From: Flavonifractor avistercoris
Lineage (GTDB): Bacteria; Bacillota; Clostridia; Oscillospirales; Oscillospiraceae
Direction: 5' to 3'
Length of the DNA: 20,298 nucleotides
NCBI GenBank assembly: GCA_019119085.1
Contig: DWXT01000003.1
Span: forward strand, 1-20,298
The translations under genes were made by a program, and so were the position numbers. Below are positions 13,043-20,056 of this stretch, piece by piece. The notes below the pieces were generated by a model that saw nothing but the letters and a program-made list of their open reading frames with translations, did not search any database and was not told where the DNA came from. The number at the start of each line of letters is the position of its first letter. The first letter of the stretch is position 1.

Positions 13043-14119
13043 CTATGGCTGTTTCTGCTGGTAGACCAGCACGTCGCTCAGATCCTCCCGCTCTTTCAGG
13101 GCGGTCAGCAGCTCGTCCCGTTCCTCCGCGGAAGTCCCTGCGGGCAGGGCGTAGGTCTCCAGTTTGGCGAACTCCTGGGTCAGGCGCCTGCTCTGCTCCT
13201 TCAGCCACTTCGCCCCCGCCGGGTCGCCCTCCACATAGACCAGGGCCACCCTGCGGGCGCTTTTCTTTACCCGGTTGACCCACAGGTCGTCCGGGTCGTG
13301 CTTCCGGAAGCCCAGGTTGATGATCAGCAGCACGATGGCGATGGCCGCCGTGACAAAGCCGAACACCTGGGATACCCGGATGGGGGTGTTGAAGAAGTAC
13401 AGGCTGTCGGTGCGCAGGCCCTCGATGAAGCCCCGGCCAACGCCGTACCAGGCGAAGTAGCTCAAAAACATCTGGCCGTCAAACTTCCGCCACTTTCTGG
13501 CGATCACCACCAGGAGCACAAAGCCCAGCAGGTTCCACAGGGACTCGTACAGGAAGGTGGGGTGCACCTCCATGTACTGCCGCGCCCCGTCCACGTAGGC
13601 GTAGATGCCCATGCGCCAGGGGAGATCCGTGGGGCCGCCGTAGGCCTCGATGTTGACGAAGTTGCCCCACCGGCCGATCATCTGGCCGATGAGCATGCCG
13701 AACACGCCCAGATCCGCAAAGGCCAGGAACTTGATCTTCCGCACCCTGCAGAACACGAGCAGCACGATCACCGCCATAATGACGCCGCCGTAAATGGCCA
13801 GGCCCCCGTCCCAGATGCGCACCATGGCCCCGAAGTCCAGGGAGCCGTCCTCCCGGCGGTAGAGATCCAGGTAGAAGATGATGTAGTAGAGCCGGGCCCC
13901 GATGATGCACAGGGGCACGGCGAAGAAGAGCATGTCGATGATGTCGTCCTGCTTGATGCCGAACCGTCCGGACACGTGGCAGCAGTACAGCACCGCCAGC
14001 AGAAATCCGGCGGCGATGATGATGCCGTACCAGTGGACGGGCCAGCCGAACACGCGGAAGGCGATGGAGTTCAGGTGGAACTCCAGCCCCAGGCCGGGGA
14101 AGGTGACGGTACCCATCAT
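13043..14119 (-). CDS. lgt: Prolipoprotein diacylglyceryl transferase with FolD-like C-terminal tail
   Basis: Membrane enzyme that moves diacylglycerol from phosphatidylglycerol onto the lipobox cysteine of prolipoproteins. The 358-residue product has about seven membrane segments and the Lgt marks VHWYG (~28-32), GARLYYI (~74-80), DGGLAIYGG (~104-112) and the signature GRWGNFVNIEAYG (~149-161). Typical Lgt is 260-290 residues. Here a soluble tail (~275-358) follows the last helix. Residues ~291-358 align without gaps to the N-terminal domain of FolD (VALVYVEGDPAG, YALPAGTS, DELLTAL, DVLV), but the FolD catalytic Tyr and Lys positions are Trp and Gln. The ATG at 14119 overlaps the yfmH stop (ATGA), with GGGGGAG about 5 nt upstream. 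Lgt identity is secure; the tail's origin is inference. Confidence 0.94.
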   Translation of the reverse strand: MMGTVTFPGLGLEFHLNSIAFRVFGWPVHWYGIIIAAGFLLAVLYCCHVSGRFGIKQDDIIDMLFFAVPLCIIGARLYYIIFYLDLYRREDGSLDFGAMVRIWDGGLAIYGGVIMAVIVLLVFCRVRKIKFLAFADLGVFGMLIGQMIGRWGNFVNIEAYGGPTDLPWRMGIYAYVDGARQYMEVHPTFLYESLWNLLGFVLLVVIARKWRKFDGQMFLSYFAWYGVGRGFIEGLRTDSLYFFNTPIRVSQVFGFVTAAIAIVLLIINLGFRKHDPDDLWVNRVKKSARRVALVYVEGDPAGAKWLKEQSRRLTQEFAKLETYALPAGTSAEERDELLTALKEREDLSDVLVYQQKQP

Positions 14120-15393
14120 GCCGTCTCCCCCGGCCGGATCACGGCCAGGCCGCACCGCTCCCCGGTCACCCAGCGGCGGATGCAGTCCTCCACGTCGGCC
14201 TTGGAGATGCCGTCGAACACCTCCGGGAAGGTGAGGTACTCCACCCCGGCGAAATGGGCCTGGGCCAGCTCGATGCACACGTTCTCAAAGGAGTTGAGCC
14301 CCCGCACCTTGGCGCCGTAGACGCCCTTTTTCAGCCGGCGGAACAGGCCCTCGTCGATGCCCTCCCGGGCCAGGCGCTCCCCCTCGGCCAGCACGGCGTC
14401 CCGCACGGCTTTGGGATCCCGGCTCTCGCCGCCGGCGGCCATGAGGGCGCAGCCGGGGTAGAGCTCAAAGCCGTAGCCGAAATTCTTGTTGATCAGGCCC
14501 TCGCTGTACAGCTTGGCGTACAGGGGGCTGGAGCTGCCCAGCAGGGCCTCGCAGGCCAGCTCGCCCATGAGCTGCTCCCGCAGGTGCTCCTCCCCCGCCG
14601 GGGCCGGATCGGCCTTGAAGCCCAGCTGGAAGATGGGGGTGGACACCTCCATGGTCAGTTCCTTCTCCGCCGAAGCGGCACGGCCGGTCTCCTCCCCGCC
14701 GTAGTCCCGCTGGATCTCGCCGCCGGGCTCCTGGGGCAGGAGCTCTTCCGCAATGCGGACAACCTCCTCCGGCTCCACGTTCCCCGCCACGGTGAGCACC
14801 ATGTTGGAGGGGGTGTAGAACGCCTTGTGGCAGGCGTAGAGGGTGTCGGCGGTGATGTGGGAGATGGACTCCTGGGTGCCGGCAATGGGCACCCGGATGG
14901 GGTGGTGGTCAAACAGGCACTCCATCAGGCCGTAGAACACCTGGTTCTCCGGGTCGTCCTCCACCATGCGGATCTCCTGGCCGATGATGCCCTGCTCCTT
15001 GTCCACGCTCTCCTGGGTGAAGTAGGGGATGGACACAAAGGACAGGAGAATTTTCAGGTTGTCGTAGAACTTCTCCGTGCTCTCGAAGAAATAGCCGGTG
15101 ATGGCCGAGCTGGTGAAGGCGTTGGGGGACGCCCCGTTGGCCGCCAGATCCTGGAGGGCGTTGCCGTCCTCGGTGTCGAACATCTTGTGCTCCAGGAAGT
15201 GGGCCACCCCCGCCGGGGTGTCCCGCCACTGGCCGTCCAGGCGGAACTTCATGTCCATGCCGCCGTAGTTGGTGGCGAAAAAGGCGTAGCTCTTCTGAAA
15301 CTCGGGCCGCCGATCCACATAGATATGCAGGCCGTTGGGCAGCTCCGCGTGATAAATCGTCTCCCCGATGCGGGGGTATTCCTTGCTTACCAT
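14116..15393 (-). CDS. yfmH: M16-family zinc peptidase, YfmH type (EF-P 5-aminopentanol modification-associated)
   Basis: A 425-residue M16 (pitrilysin/processing-peptidase-like) protein. It keeps the inverted zinc motif HFLEH (65-69) and a downstream glutamate ligand about 71 residues later (DKEQGIIGQE, ~131-140), so it is the potentially catalytic partner. The two-domain M16 layout is visible, with a second half from about residue 230. Homologs are named YfmH for their association with the 5-aminopentanol modification of elongation factor P in Bacillus; the biochemical role there is not clear, and transfer to this organism is inference. It lies directly after yfmF (the catalytically dead partner) with AAGGAG overlapping the junction, and overlaps lgt by 4 bp. 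Confidence 0.88.
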   Translation of the reverse strand: MVSKEYPRIGETIYHAELPNGLHIYVDRRPEFQKSYAFFATNYGGMDMKFRLDGQWRDTPAGVAHFLEHKMFDTEDGNALQDLAANGASPNAFTSSAITGYFFESTEKFYDNLKILLSFVSIPYFTQESVDKEQGIIGQEIRMVEDDPENQVFYGLMECLFDHHPIRVPIAGTQESISHITADTLYACHKAFYTPSNMVLTVAGNVEPEEVVRIAEELLPQEPGGEIQRDYGGEETGRAASAEKELTMEVSTPIFQLGFKADPAPAGEEHLREQLMGELACEALLGSSSPLYAKLYSEGLINKNFGYGFELYPGCALMAAGGESRDPKAVRDAVLAEGERLAREGIDEGLFRRLKKGVYGAKVRGLNSFENVCIELAQAHFAGVEYLTFPEVFDGISKADVEDCIRRWVTGERCGLAVIRPGETA

Positions 15394-15397
15394 GGGC

Positions 15398-16672
15398 TCA
15401 CTCCTTGCCTTTCAGGAAATAGACCGTGTCCAGCGTCAGCTTTTGGGCCGCCGCCGTCACCTGCTCCCGGGTGGTGTGCTCCACCCGCTCCGCCAGCTCG
15501 TCGGGGGCCTCGGTGAGGCCGGCGGCCGACTGGCCCAGCCAGTAGTCCTCCAGCCGGCTCTGGGCGTCCAGGGTGGTCATGAGGGTGCTCACCACCGACC
15601 GGCGGGCCCACTCCAGCTCGTCGTCGGAGAACTGGCCCTCCTGGCAGTTTTTCAGCTGGGCCAGGATCTCGTCCTGGGCCTGGCCCACCTTGTCAAACTC
15701 CACGCCGGAGGACACCAGCATCACGTCCTTGTATTTCATCAGGCCGGAGCTGGCGTAGTAGCACAGGGACAGGCGCTCCCGCACGTTCATGAACAGCTTG
15801 GAGGTGGTGGTGCCGCCGTAGACGGCGTTGACCAGGGTGAGGGCCGGGTAGTCCTCGTCCCAGGCGTCGGCGCCGGTGCGGAAGCCCATGGACAGCTTGC
15901 CCTGGGTCACGTCCAGGGCCTCCTCCACCCGGCGGGACTGGGCGGGGGCGCTCCCCTTGGCGGGGCGGGGCACCGGCGTCCGCTCCCCCTGGGGCAGGCG
16001 CCGGGCGATGGCCCGCACCGCGCCCTCCACCCGCTCAAAGGGGGCGGAGCCGCAGTAGTAGAACTCCACCGGCGCGGTGCGCAGCAGCTTCTGGTAGTGC
16101 TCCCACAGGGCCTGAGGGGTGATGGCGGCGGCGGTCTCCTCGTCCCCCAGCTTGTCCACGCCGAAGGGCTCCCCGGCGCACATCTCGGCCACCACCCGCA
16201 GCTGGGCGTACTGCCGCTTGTCGTTGATCTGGGCGCGGATGCGGTTCACCAGATTCTCCCGCTCCTGCCGGGTGTAGTCGGGGCAGAAGGCCCCGTCCCG
16301 GGTATAGGGCTCCAGCACCAGCTCCCCCAGCAGCGCCGCCGCCGGCTCCAGCACGGCGGAGCCGTCCAGGGTGTAGGCGTCGTCCAGAAAGCTGCCCACA
16401 AAGCCCACGCACTGGGCCTCCCCCTTCTTGCGCACCGTGGGCTCCAGAGTGCCGCCGTACAGCTCGTCCAGGGCGGCGGAGAGGCTCTCCATGTCCGGGT
16501 GGGCCGCGGTGCCCCGTCGGAGCACCGCGGGCAGCAGGGCGTTCAGCGCCGCCGTCTCTCTTGCCAGCGGGGCGAGGAACTGTATCCCCAGCACGCTGGA
16601 TTTGAATTTCTTTGTCTGCACCGCCGTCAGGTGGACGCCGGGCAGCAATTCCGTCCGTGTGACTTCCATCAC
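15398..16672 (-). CDS. yfmF: M16-family protein lacking the zinc motif, YfmF type
   Basis: A 424-residue M16-like protein paired with the gene at 14116. It has the M16 fold segments (GVHLTAVQTKKFKSS at the N-terminus, a LNALLPAVLRRGT helix, and a C-terminal half with NVRERLSLCYYASSGL) but no HxxEH. The equivalent region reads LDELYGG, so it should be the non-catalytic subunit of a heterodimer, as in mitochondrial processing peptidase and YfmF/YfmH pairs. The GTG at 16672, immediately followed by ATG at 16669, is taken because AAAGGA lies about 10 nt upstream of the GTG. Either start gives nearly the same protein. First gene of yfmF-yfmH-lgt, with a good promoter about 50 nt upstream. Confidence 0.87.
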   Translation of the reverse strand: MMEVTRTELLPGVHLTAVQTKKFKSSVLGIQFLAPLARETAALNALLPAVLRRGTAAHPDMESLSAALDELYGGTLEPTVRKKGEAQCVGFVGSFLDDAYTLDGSAVLEPAAALLGELVLEPYTRDGAFCPDYTRQERENLVNRIRAQINDKRQYAQLRVVAEMCAGEPFGVDKLGDEETAAAITPQALWEHYQKLLRTAPVEFYYCGSAPFERVEGAVRAIARRLPQGERTPVPRPAKGSAPAQSRRVEEALDVTQGKLSMGFRTGADAWDEDYPALTLVNAVYGGTTTSKLFMNVRERLSLCYYASSGLMKYKDVMLVSSGVEFDKVGQAQDEILAQLKNCQEGQFSDDELEWARRSVVSTLMTTLDAQSRLEDYWLGQSAAGLTEAPDELAERVEHTTREQVTAAAQKLTLDTVYFLKGKE

Positions 16673-16723
16673 GGGTTACCATTCCTTTCTGAGGCAGGAA
16701 ATCTCAATGGTTCAGCACCGCAT

Positions 16724-16752
16724 ATTATACAACGTTTTGACGGTTTTGACAC
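16724..16752 (-). promoter_or_regulatory. Sigma-A-type promoter of yfmF-yfmH-lgt
   Basis: Minus-strand GTGTCA (16752-16747), 17-nt spacer, perfect TATAAT (16729-16724), about 51 nt before the yfmF start. This is one of the clearest promoters in the window. Confidence 0.75.
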
Positions 16753-16786
16753 TAGGAAAACGAAAAAAGATTGGCGGCGCGGCGGC

Positions 16787-16815
16787 TTGCCCTCCCCTCC
16801 CCCTTCCGGTACAAT
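16787..16815 (+). promoter_or_regulatory. Sigma-A-type promoter reading into the hairpin array
   Basis: Plus-strand TTGCCC (16787-16792), 17-nt spacer, TACAAT (16810-16815). Predicted transcription would begin near 16822, 9 nt before the first hairpin of the block at 16831-17064, and run towards the transporter gene at 17122. The spacer is pyrimidine-rich. Confidence 0.5.
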
Positions 16816-16830
16816 AATGTCTGCTGAATC

Positions 16831-17064
16831 AACCGCAAAGCGGTTTATTCGCGCGGCGTAGCCGCGCAATTCTTCCCACATACGCCGAAATCGGCGTTTG
16901 TGGGAAGAATTCAGCCATTGTTGCAATGCGTCCTCCTGAGGCGGCATATCCATGCCGCCTCAGGAAGTGCAAGGGTTTTTGGCTGTTTCGGCCCAAAACC
17001 CTTACACTTGAACAAAGCCAATAGGCCTTGAAAGCGTTGGCTTTCAAGGTGTTCGGCTTTGTTC
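16831..17064 (+). repeat. Block of six contiguous hairpins, possible structured RNA or transporter leader
   Basis: Almost every base between 16831 and 17064 falls in an inverted repeat. (1) AACCGC/GCGGTT 16831-16845. (2) GCGCGGC/GCCGCGC 16851-16867. (3) AATTCTTCCCACA / TGTGGGAAGAATT, 16868-16880 with 16899-16911, enclosing ACGCC/GGCGT. (4) A 14-bp stem, 16934-16947 with 16952-16965. (5) AAGTG-AAGGGTTTT / AAAACCCTT-CACTT, 16965-17009. (6) GAACAAAGCC / GGCTTTGTTC (17010-17019, 17055-17064) enclosing CCTTGAAAGC / GCTTTCAAGG. Hairpins 2-3 and 4-6 abut with no spacer. None has a proper T tract, so they are not simple terminators. The 449-bp gap between yfmF and the transporter holds only this block and the promoters described; no coding signal is seen. 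Confidence 0.75.
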
Positions 17065-17072
17065 AGTACGCA

Positions 17073-17087
17073 TTACAATAGATGTAA
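17073..17087 (+). promoter_or_regulatory. Candidate -10 and palindromic operator before the FNT transporter
   Basis: TACAAT (17074-17079), about 43 nt before the transporter ATG, lies inside the inverted repeat TTACA-N5-TGTAA (17073-17087), a plausible repressor site. The -35 region is poor and falls inside the last hairpin of the preceding block, so a separate promoter here is uncertain. Confidence 0.35.
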
Positions 17088-17121
17088 AGGAATCCGCACT
17101 GTCCCGAGAAGGAGGCAATTT

Positions 17122-17895
17122 ATGACACGTGACGCAGTAAACGCACTCACCCAGGCCGGGGCGCAGAAGCTCCAGCTGTCCCGCTCTGCCCCCGGCCGCT
17201 TCTTCGCCCGGGCCGCCATGGCGGGGGCCTTCATCTTTGTGGGCACCCTGCTCTCCACCCTCTGCGCGGCCTGGTTCTACGACGCCAGCCTCCCCGTGGC
17301 CCGGCTGCTGGCGGCGGTCACCTTCTCCGCCGCCCTGACGCTGATCGTCCTGCTGGGGGGCGAGCTGTTCACCGGCTGCACCCTGGTGATGGGGGTGTCC
17401 CTCTACGAGGGGAAGGCCGGGCTGGGCGGCACTCTGCGGGTGTGGGCGCTGGCCTGGGTGGGCAACTTCGCGGGGATTCTGGTGCTCTGCCTGCTGCTGG
17501 CCGGCTCCGGCGCCAGCGGCGATCTGCTGGGGGCCTATCTGGCCATCCTGGTGCCCGGAAAGCTGTCTCCCCCCTGGTATCTGCTCCTGCTCCGGGGCGT
17601 GCTGTGCAACTTTCTGGTGTGCATCGCCGTCTTTGCCGGCTTCCGTCTGAAAAGCGAGACCGCCAAGGCCATCGTGGTGTTCCTGGTGGTCACCACCTTT
17701 GTCCTCACCGGGCTGGAGCACTCCATCGCCAACATGGCCTACTTCTCCCTCTACACCCTGCTGGTGCCCGGCGCGGACATCGCCGCCATGGGGTGGAACC
17801 TGCTGTGGGTCACCCTGGGCAACCTGCTTGGCGGGGCGGTGCTGCTGGGCCTGCCCCTGTGGTATGCGGCGGAGCCGGAAAAATCCGCGCCGTGA
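17122..17895 (+). CDS. Formate/nitrite transporter (FNT) family channel
   Basis: A 257-residue FocA/NirC/HSC-type pentameric channel protein in the cytoplasmic membrane, moving small monovalent anions such as formate, nitrite or hydrosulfide. Six hydrophobic segments are visible. Diagnostic features are AAMAGAFIFVG (~31-41) in TM1, GGELFTG (79-85) at the broken TM2 helix, and GLEHSIANM (197-205) with the central pore histidine (His200). Substrate cannot be told from sequence alone; a formate role fits a fermentative anaerobe. The ATG at 17122 follows GAAGGAGG by 7 nt. The upstream open frame is discarded because it runs through hairpin and promoter sequence. The hairpin block at 16831-17064 may form its 5' leader. 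No terminator is seen before the ylxM promoter. Confidence 0.9.
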   Translation: MTRDAVNALTQAGAQKLQLSRSAPGRFFARAAMAGAFIFVGTLLSTLCAAWFYDASLPVARLLAAVTFSAALTLIVLLGGELFTGCTLVMGVSLYEGKAGLGGTLRVWALAWVGNFAGILVLCLLLAGSGASGDLLGAYLAILVPGKLSPPWYLLLLRGVLCNFLVCIAVFAGFRLKSETAKAIVVFLVVTTFVLTGLEHSIANMAYFSLYTLLVPGADIAAMGWNLLWVTLGNLLGGAVLLGLPLWYAAEPEKSAP

Positions 17896-17908
17896 GCCAT
17901 TTTTGCTC

Positions 17909-17937
17909 TTGACAAGCGGCCCAATTTATAGTATCAT
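17909..17937 (+). promoter_or_regulatory. Sigma-A-type promoter of ylxM-ffh
   Basis: Perfect TTGACA (17909-17914), 17-nt spacer, TATCAT (17932-17937), 64 nt before the ylxM ATG. Just downstream, GTAAAG (17948-17953) pairs with CTTTAC at 17962-17967 or at 17971-17976, giving two alternative small hairpins in the leader. Confidence 0.8.
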
Positions 17938-18001
17938 CACATCTGTTGTAAAGCTCAGAAACTTTACCACCTTTACACAGTTCCGAGGGGAGGCGCTCCG
18001 C

Positions 18002-18370
18002 ATGAAGAATCAGGCCTACCGCATGGCCCTGCTCTACGACTTCTACGGCGACATGCTCACCGACCGGCAGAAGGAGTTCTACGACCTCTATTATAATGAG
18101 GATCTCTCCCTGGCCGAGATCGCGGAGAACTACGGCATCACCCGACAGGGCGTCCGGGACGTGATCGTCCGGGCCGAGGCCATCCTCACGGAGCTGGAGG
18201 ACAAGACGGGCATCATCAAGCGCTTCCACAGGATGCAGGAGCAGTTTGCCCAGATGGAGACGGCGGTGGACGCCATCGCAACGCGCAACGACGAGCGCTG
18301 GCAGGACGACGAGGTGGAGACTCTGTGCCACAAGCTCAAGGACGTCCTCTCCCAGCTGAAACAGGAGTAA
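18002..18370 (+). CDS. ylxM: YlxM/p13-like DNA-binding protein
   Basis: A 122-residue member of the YlxM family (sigma-70 region 4-like helix-turn-helix), encoded directly before ffh in most Firmicutes and named for a suspected link to the signal recognition particle. The N-terminal half has RMALLYDFYGDMLTDRQKEFYDLYYNEDLSLAEIAENYGITRQGV, with the HTH at ~36-58. The C-terminal half is charged and helical. In streptococci YlxM has been reported to bind SRP components; the role here is inferred. GGGGAGG lies 8 nt before the ATG at 18002. The stop is 3 nt from ffh, so the pair is cotranscribed from the promoter at 17909-17937. Confidence 0.93.
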   Translation: MKNQAYRMALLYDFYGDMLTDRQKEFYDLYYNEDLSLAEIAENYGITRQGVRDVIVRAEAILTELEDKTGIIKRFHRMQEQFAQMETAVDAIATRNDERWQDDEVETLCHKLKDVLSQLKQE

Positions 18371-18373
18371 TCC

Positions 18374-19732
18374 ATGGCATTTGAAGGACTGACCGAAAAG
18401 CTCTCCGCGGCGTTCAAGAAGCTGCGGGGCAAGGGCCGTCTCTCCGAGGCCGACGTGAAGGAGGCCATGAAGGAGATCCGCATGGCCCTGCTGGAGGCCG
18501 ACGTGAACTTCAAGGTGGTCAAGCAGTTCGTGGCCACCGTCACCGAGCGGGCCATCGGCGCCGACGTGCTGGAGAGCCTGACCCCCGCCCAGATGATCGT
18601 CAAGATCGTCAACGAGGAGCTCACCAACCTCATGGGCGGCGAGAGCACCAAGCTGACCATTTCCCCCAAGCCCCCCACGGTGGTGATGCTGGTGGGCCTC
18701 AACGGCGCCGGCAAGACCACCAACGGCGCCAAGCTGGCGGGCTTCATGAAGAAGCAGGGCAAGCGGCCCCTTCTGGTGGCCTGCGACACCTTCCGCCCCG
18801 CCGCCATCACCCAGCTGGAGGTGGTGGGCCAGCAGGTGGACGTGCCCGTGTTCCAGATGGGCCAGATCGACCCGGTGGACATCGCCAGGGCGGGCATCGA
18901 GCACGCCAAGCAGCACGGCAACGACATCGTGTTTATCGACACCGCCGGCCGGCTCCACGTGGACGAGGAGCTGATGGAGCAGCTGAAGGTGATGAAGGCC
19001 GCCATCGACCCCACCGAGATTCTGCTCATCGTGGACGCCATGATCGGCCAGGACGCGGTGAACGCCGCCAAGGCCTTTGACGAGGCGCTGGACATCACCG
19101 GCGTCATGCTCACCAAGCTGGACGGCGACGCCCGGGGCGGCGCGGCCCTGTCCATCAAGGCCGTCACCGGCAAGCCCATCAAGTTTGTGGGCCAGGGCGA
19201 GAAGCTGGATCAGGTGGACATCTTCTACCCCGACCGCATGGCCTCCCGCATTTTGGGCATGGGCGACGTGCTCTCCCTCATCGAGAAGGCCCAGCAGAGC
19301 TTTGACGCCAAGAAAGCCGCCGAGCTGGAGCAGAAGCTCCGGAAGAATAAATTCACCCTGGCCGACTTTTACGACCAGCTGGTGCAGATCAAGAGCATGG
19401 GCTCCCTGGCCGACATCGCCGGGATGCTCCCCGGCGTGGACGCCAAGGCCCTGGACGGGGCCAATGTGGACGAGAAGGCCCTCTCCCGCACCGAGGCCAT
19501 CATCCTGTCCATGACCCCCGCCGAGCGGGAGGATCCCTCCCTGCTGAACAACAGCCGGAAGAAGCGTATCGCCGCCGGCTCCGGCACCCAGGTGGTGGAC
19601 ATCAACCGCCTGCTCAAGCAGTTTGAGATGATGCGCCAGATGACCCGTCAGCTCTCCAACAAGCAGCTCAAGCGCATGGGCAAGATGGGAAAGCTGGGCA
19701 AGTTCGGCAAGCTGCCCGGCATGCCCTTTTAA
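18374..19732 (+). CDS. ffh: Signal recognition particle protein Ffh
   Basis: GTPase of the bacterial signal recognition particle, which binds 4.5S/scRNA and signal sequences and docks with FtsY at the membrane. The 452-residue length is standard. The N domain (~1-90) is followed by the G domain with P-loop GLNGAGKTT (108-116; most species have GLQGSGKTT), DTFRPAA (~138-144), DTAGR (189-193) and TKLDG (247-251). The Met-rich M domain (~300-435) holds SMGSLADIAGMLPG, the RNA-binding SRKKRIAAGSG-type segment and MMRQMTRQ. The tail is Gly/Lys/Met-rich (GKMGKLGKFGKLPGM). AGGAG lies 7 nt before the ATG. A GC palindrome with a short T run (19746-19762) follows, too weak to call a terminator. Confidence 0.97.
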   Translation: MAFEGLTEKLSAAFKKLRGKGRLSEADVKEAMKEIRMALLEADVNFKVVKQFVATVTERAIGADVLESLTPAQMIVKIVNEELTNLMGGESTKLTISPKPPTVVMLVGLNGAGKTTNGAKLAGFMKKQGKRPLLVACDTFRPAAITQLEVVGQQVDVPVFQMGQIDPVDIARAGIEHAKQHGNDIVFIDTAGRLHVDEELMEQLKVMKAAIDPTEILLIVDAMIGQDAVNAAKAFDEALDITGVMLTKLDGDARGGAALSIKAVTGKPIKFVGQGEKLDQVDIFYPDRMASRILGMGDVLSLIEKAQQSFDAKKAAELEQKLRKNKFTLADFYDQLVQIKSMGSLADIAGMLPGVDAKALDGANVDEKALSRTEAIILSMTPAEREDPSLLNNSRKKRIAAGSGTQVVDINRLLKQFEMMRQMTRQLSNKQLKRMGKMGKLGKFGKLPGMPF

Positions 19733-19799
19733 GTGAGTTGGTAAGCGCGCCGCGGCGCGTTTCCATAGATGTACGAAATTACATGGAGGTGAAGATACA

Positions 19800-20039
19800 A
19801 TGGTTAAGATCAGACTGCGCCGGATGGGCGCCAAGAAGGCCCCCTTCTACCGCATCGTGGTGGCGGACTCCCGCTATCCCCGTGACGGTCGCTTCATCGA
19901 GGAGATCGGCACTTACAATCCTCTGACCCAGCCCGCCGAGATCAAGGTGGACGCCGAGCGCGCCCAGGCCTGGATCAAGACTGGCGCTCAGCCCACTGAG
20001 ACCGTGAAGGCCCTGCTGAAAAAAGCTGGCGCCATCTAA
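19800..20039 (+). CDS. rpsP: 30S ribosomal protein S16
   Basis: Small-subunit ribosomal protein bS16, 79 residues, needed for assembly of the 16S 5' and central domains. It shows the family opening MVKIRLRRMGAKKAPFYRIV and DSRYPRDGRFIEEIGTYNP (~23-41). The Lys/Ala-rich C-terminal helix ends in KKAGAI. GGAGGTG precedes the ATG by 8 nt. It sits 67 nt after ffh with no obvious promoter between them and overlaps the KH-domain gene region at its stop (TAATG). Confidence 0.97.
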   Translation: MVKIRLRRMGAKKAPFYRIVVADSRYPRDGRFIEEIGTYNPLTQPAEIKVDAERAQAWIKTGAQPTETVKALLKKAGAI

Positions 20040-20056
20040 TGGAGGTCTCGGCTGGC

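Noticed and set aside
16810..16960. Short open frames across the 16753-17060 gap
   Set aside because: They run through perfect inverted repeats, lack ribosome-binding sites and show no recognisable protein family; the region is better explained as structured noncoding DNA.
12829..17064. Hairpin arrays considered as CRISPR arrays
   Set aside because: Each hairpin has a different sequence and there is no repeated unit with regular spacers, nor any cas gene nearby.
19746..19762. GC palindrome with TTT after ffh
   Set aside because: The 14-bp self-complementary sequence leaves almost no loop and the T run is only three bases; too weak to call a terminator before rpsP.
17810..19834. 674-codon minus-strand open frame opposite ylxM and ffh
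   Set aside because: His/Leu/Gly-rich shadow of the ffh codons; both ffh and ylxM are certain on the plus strand.
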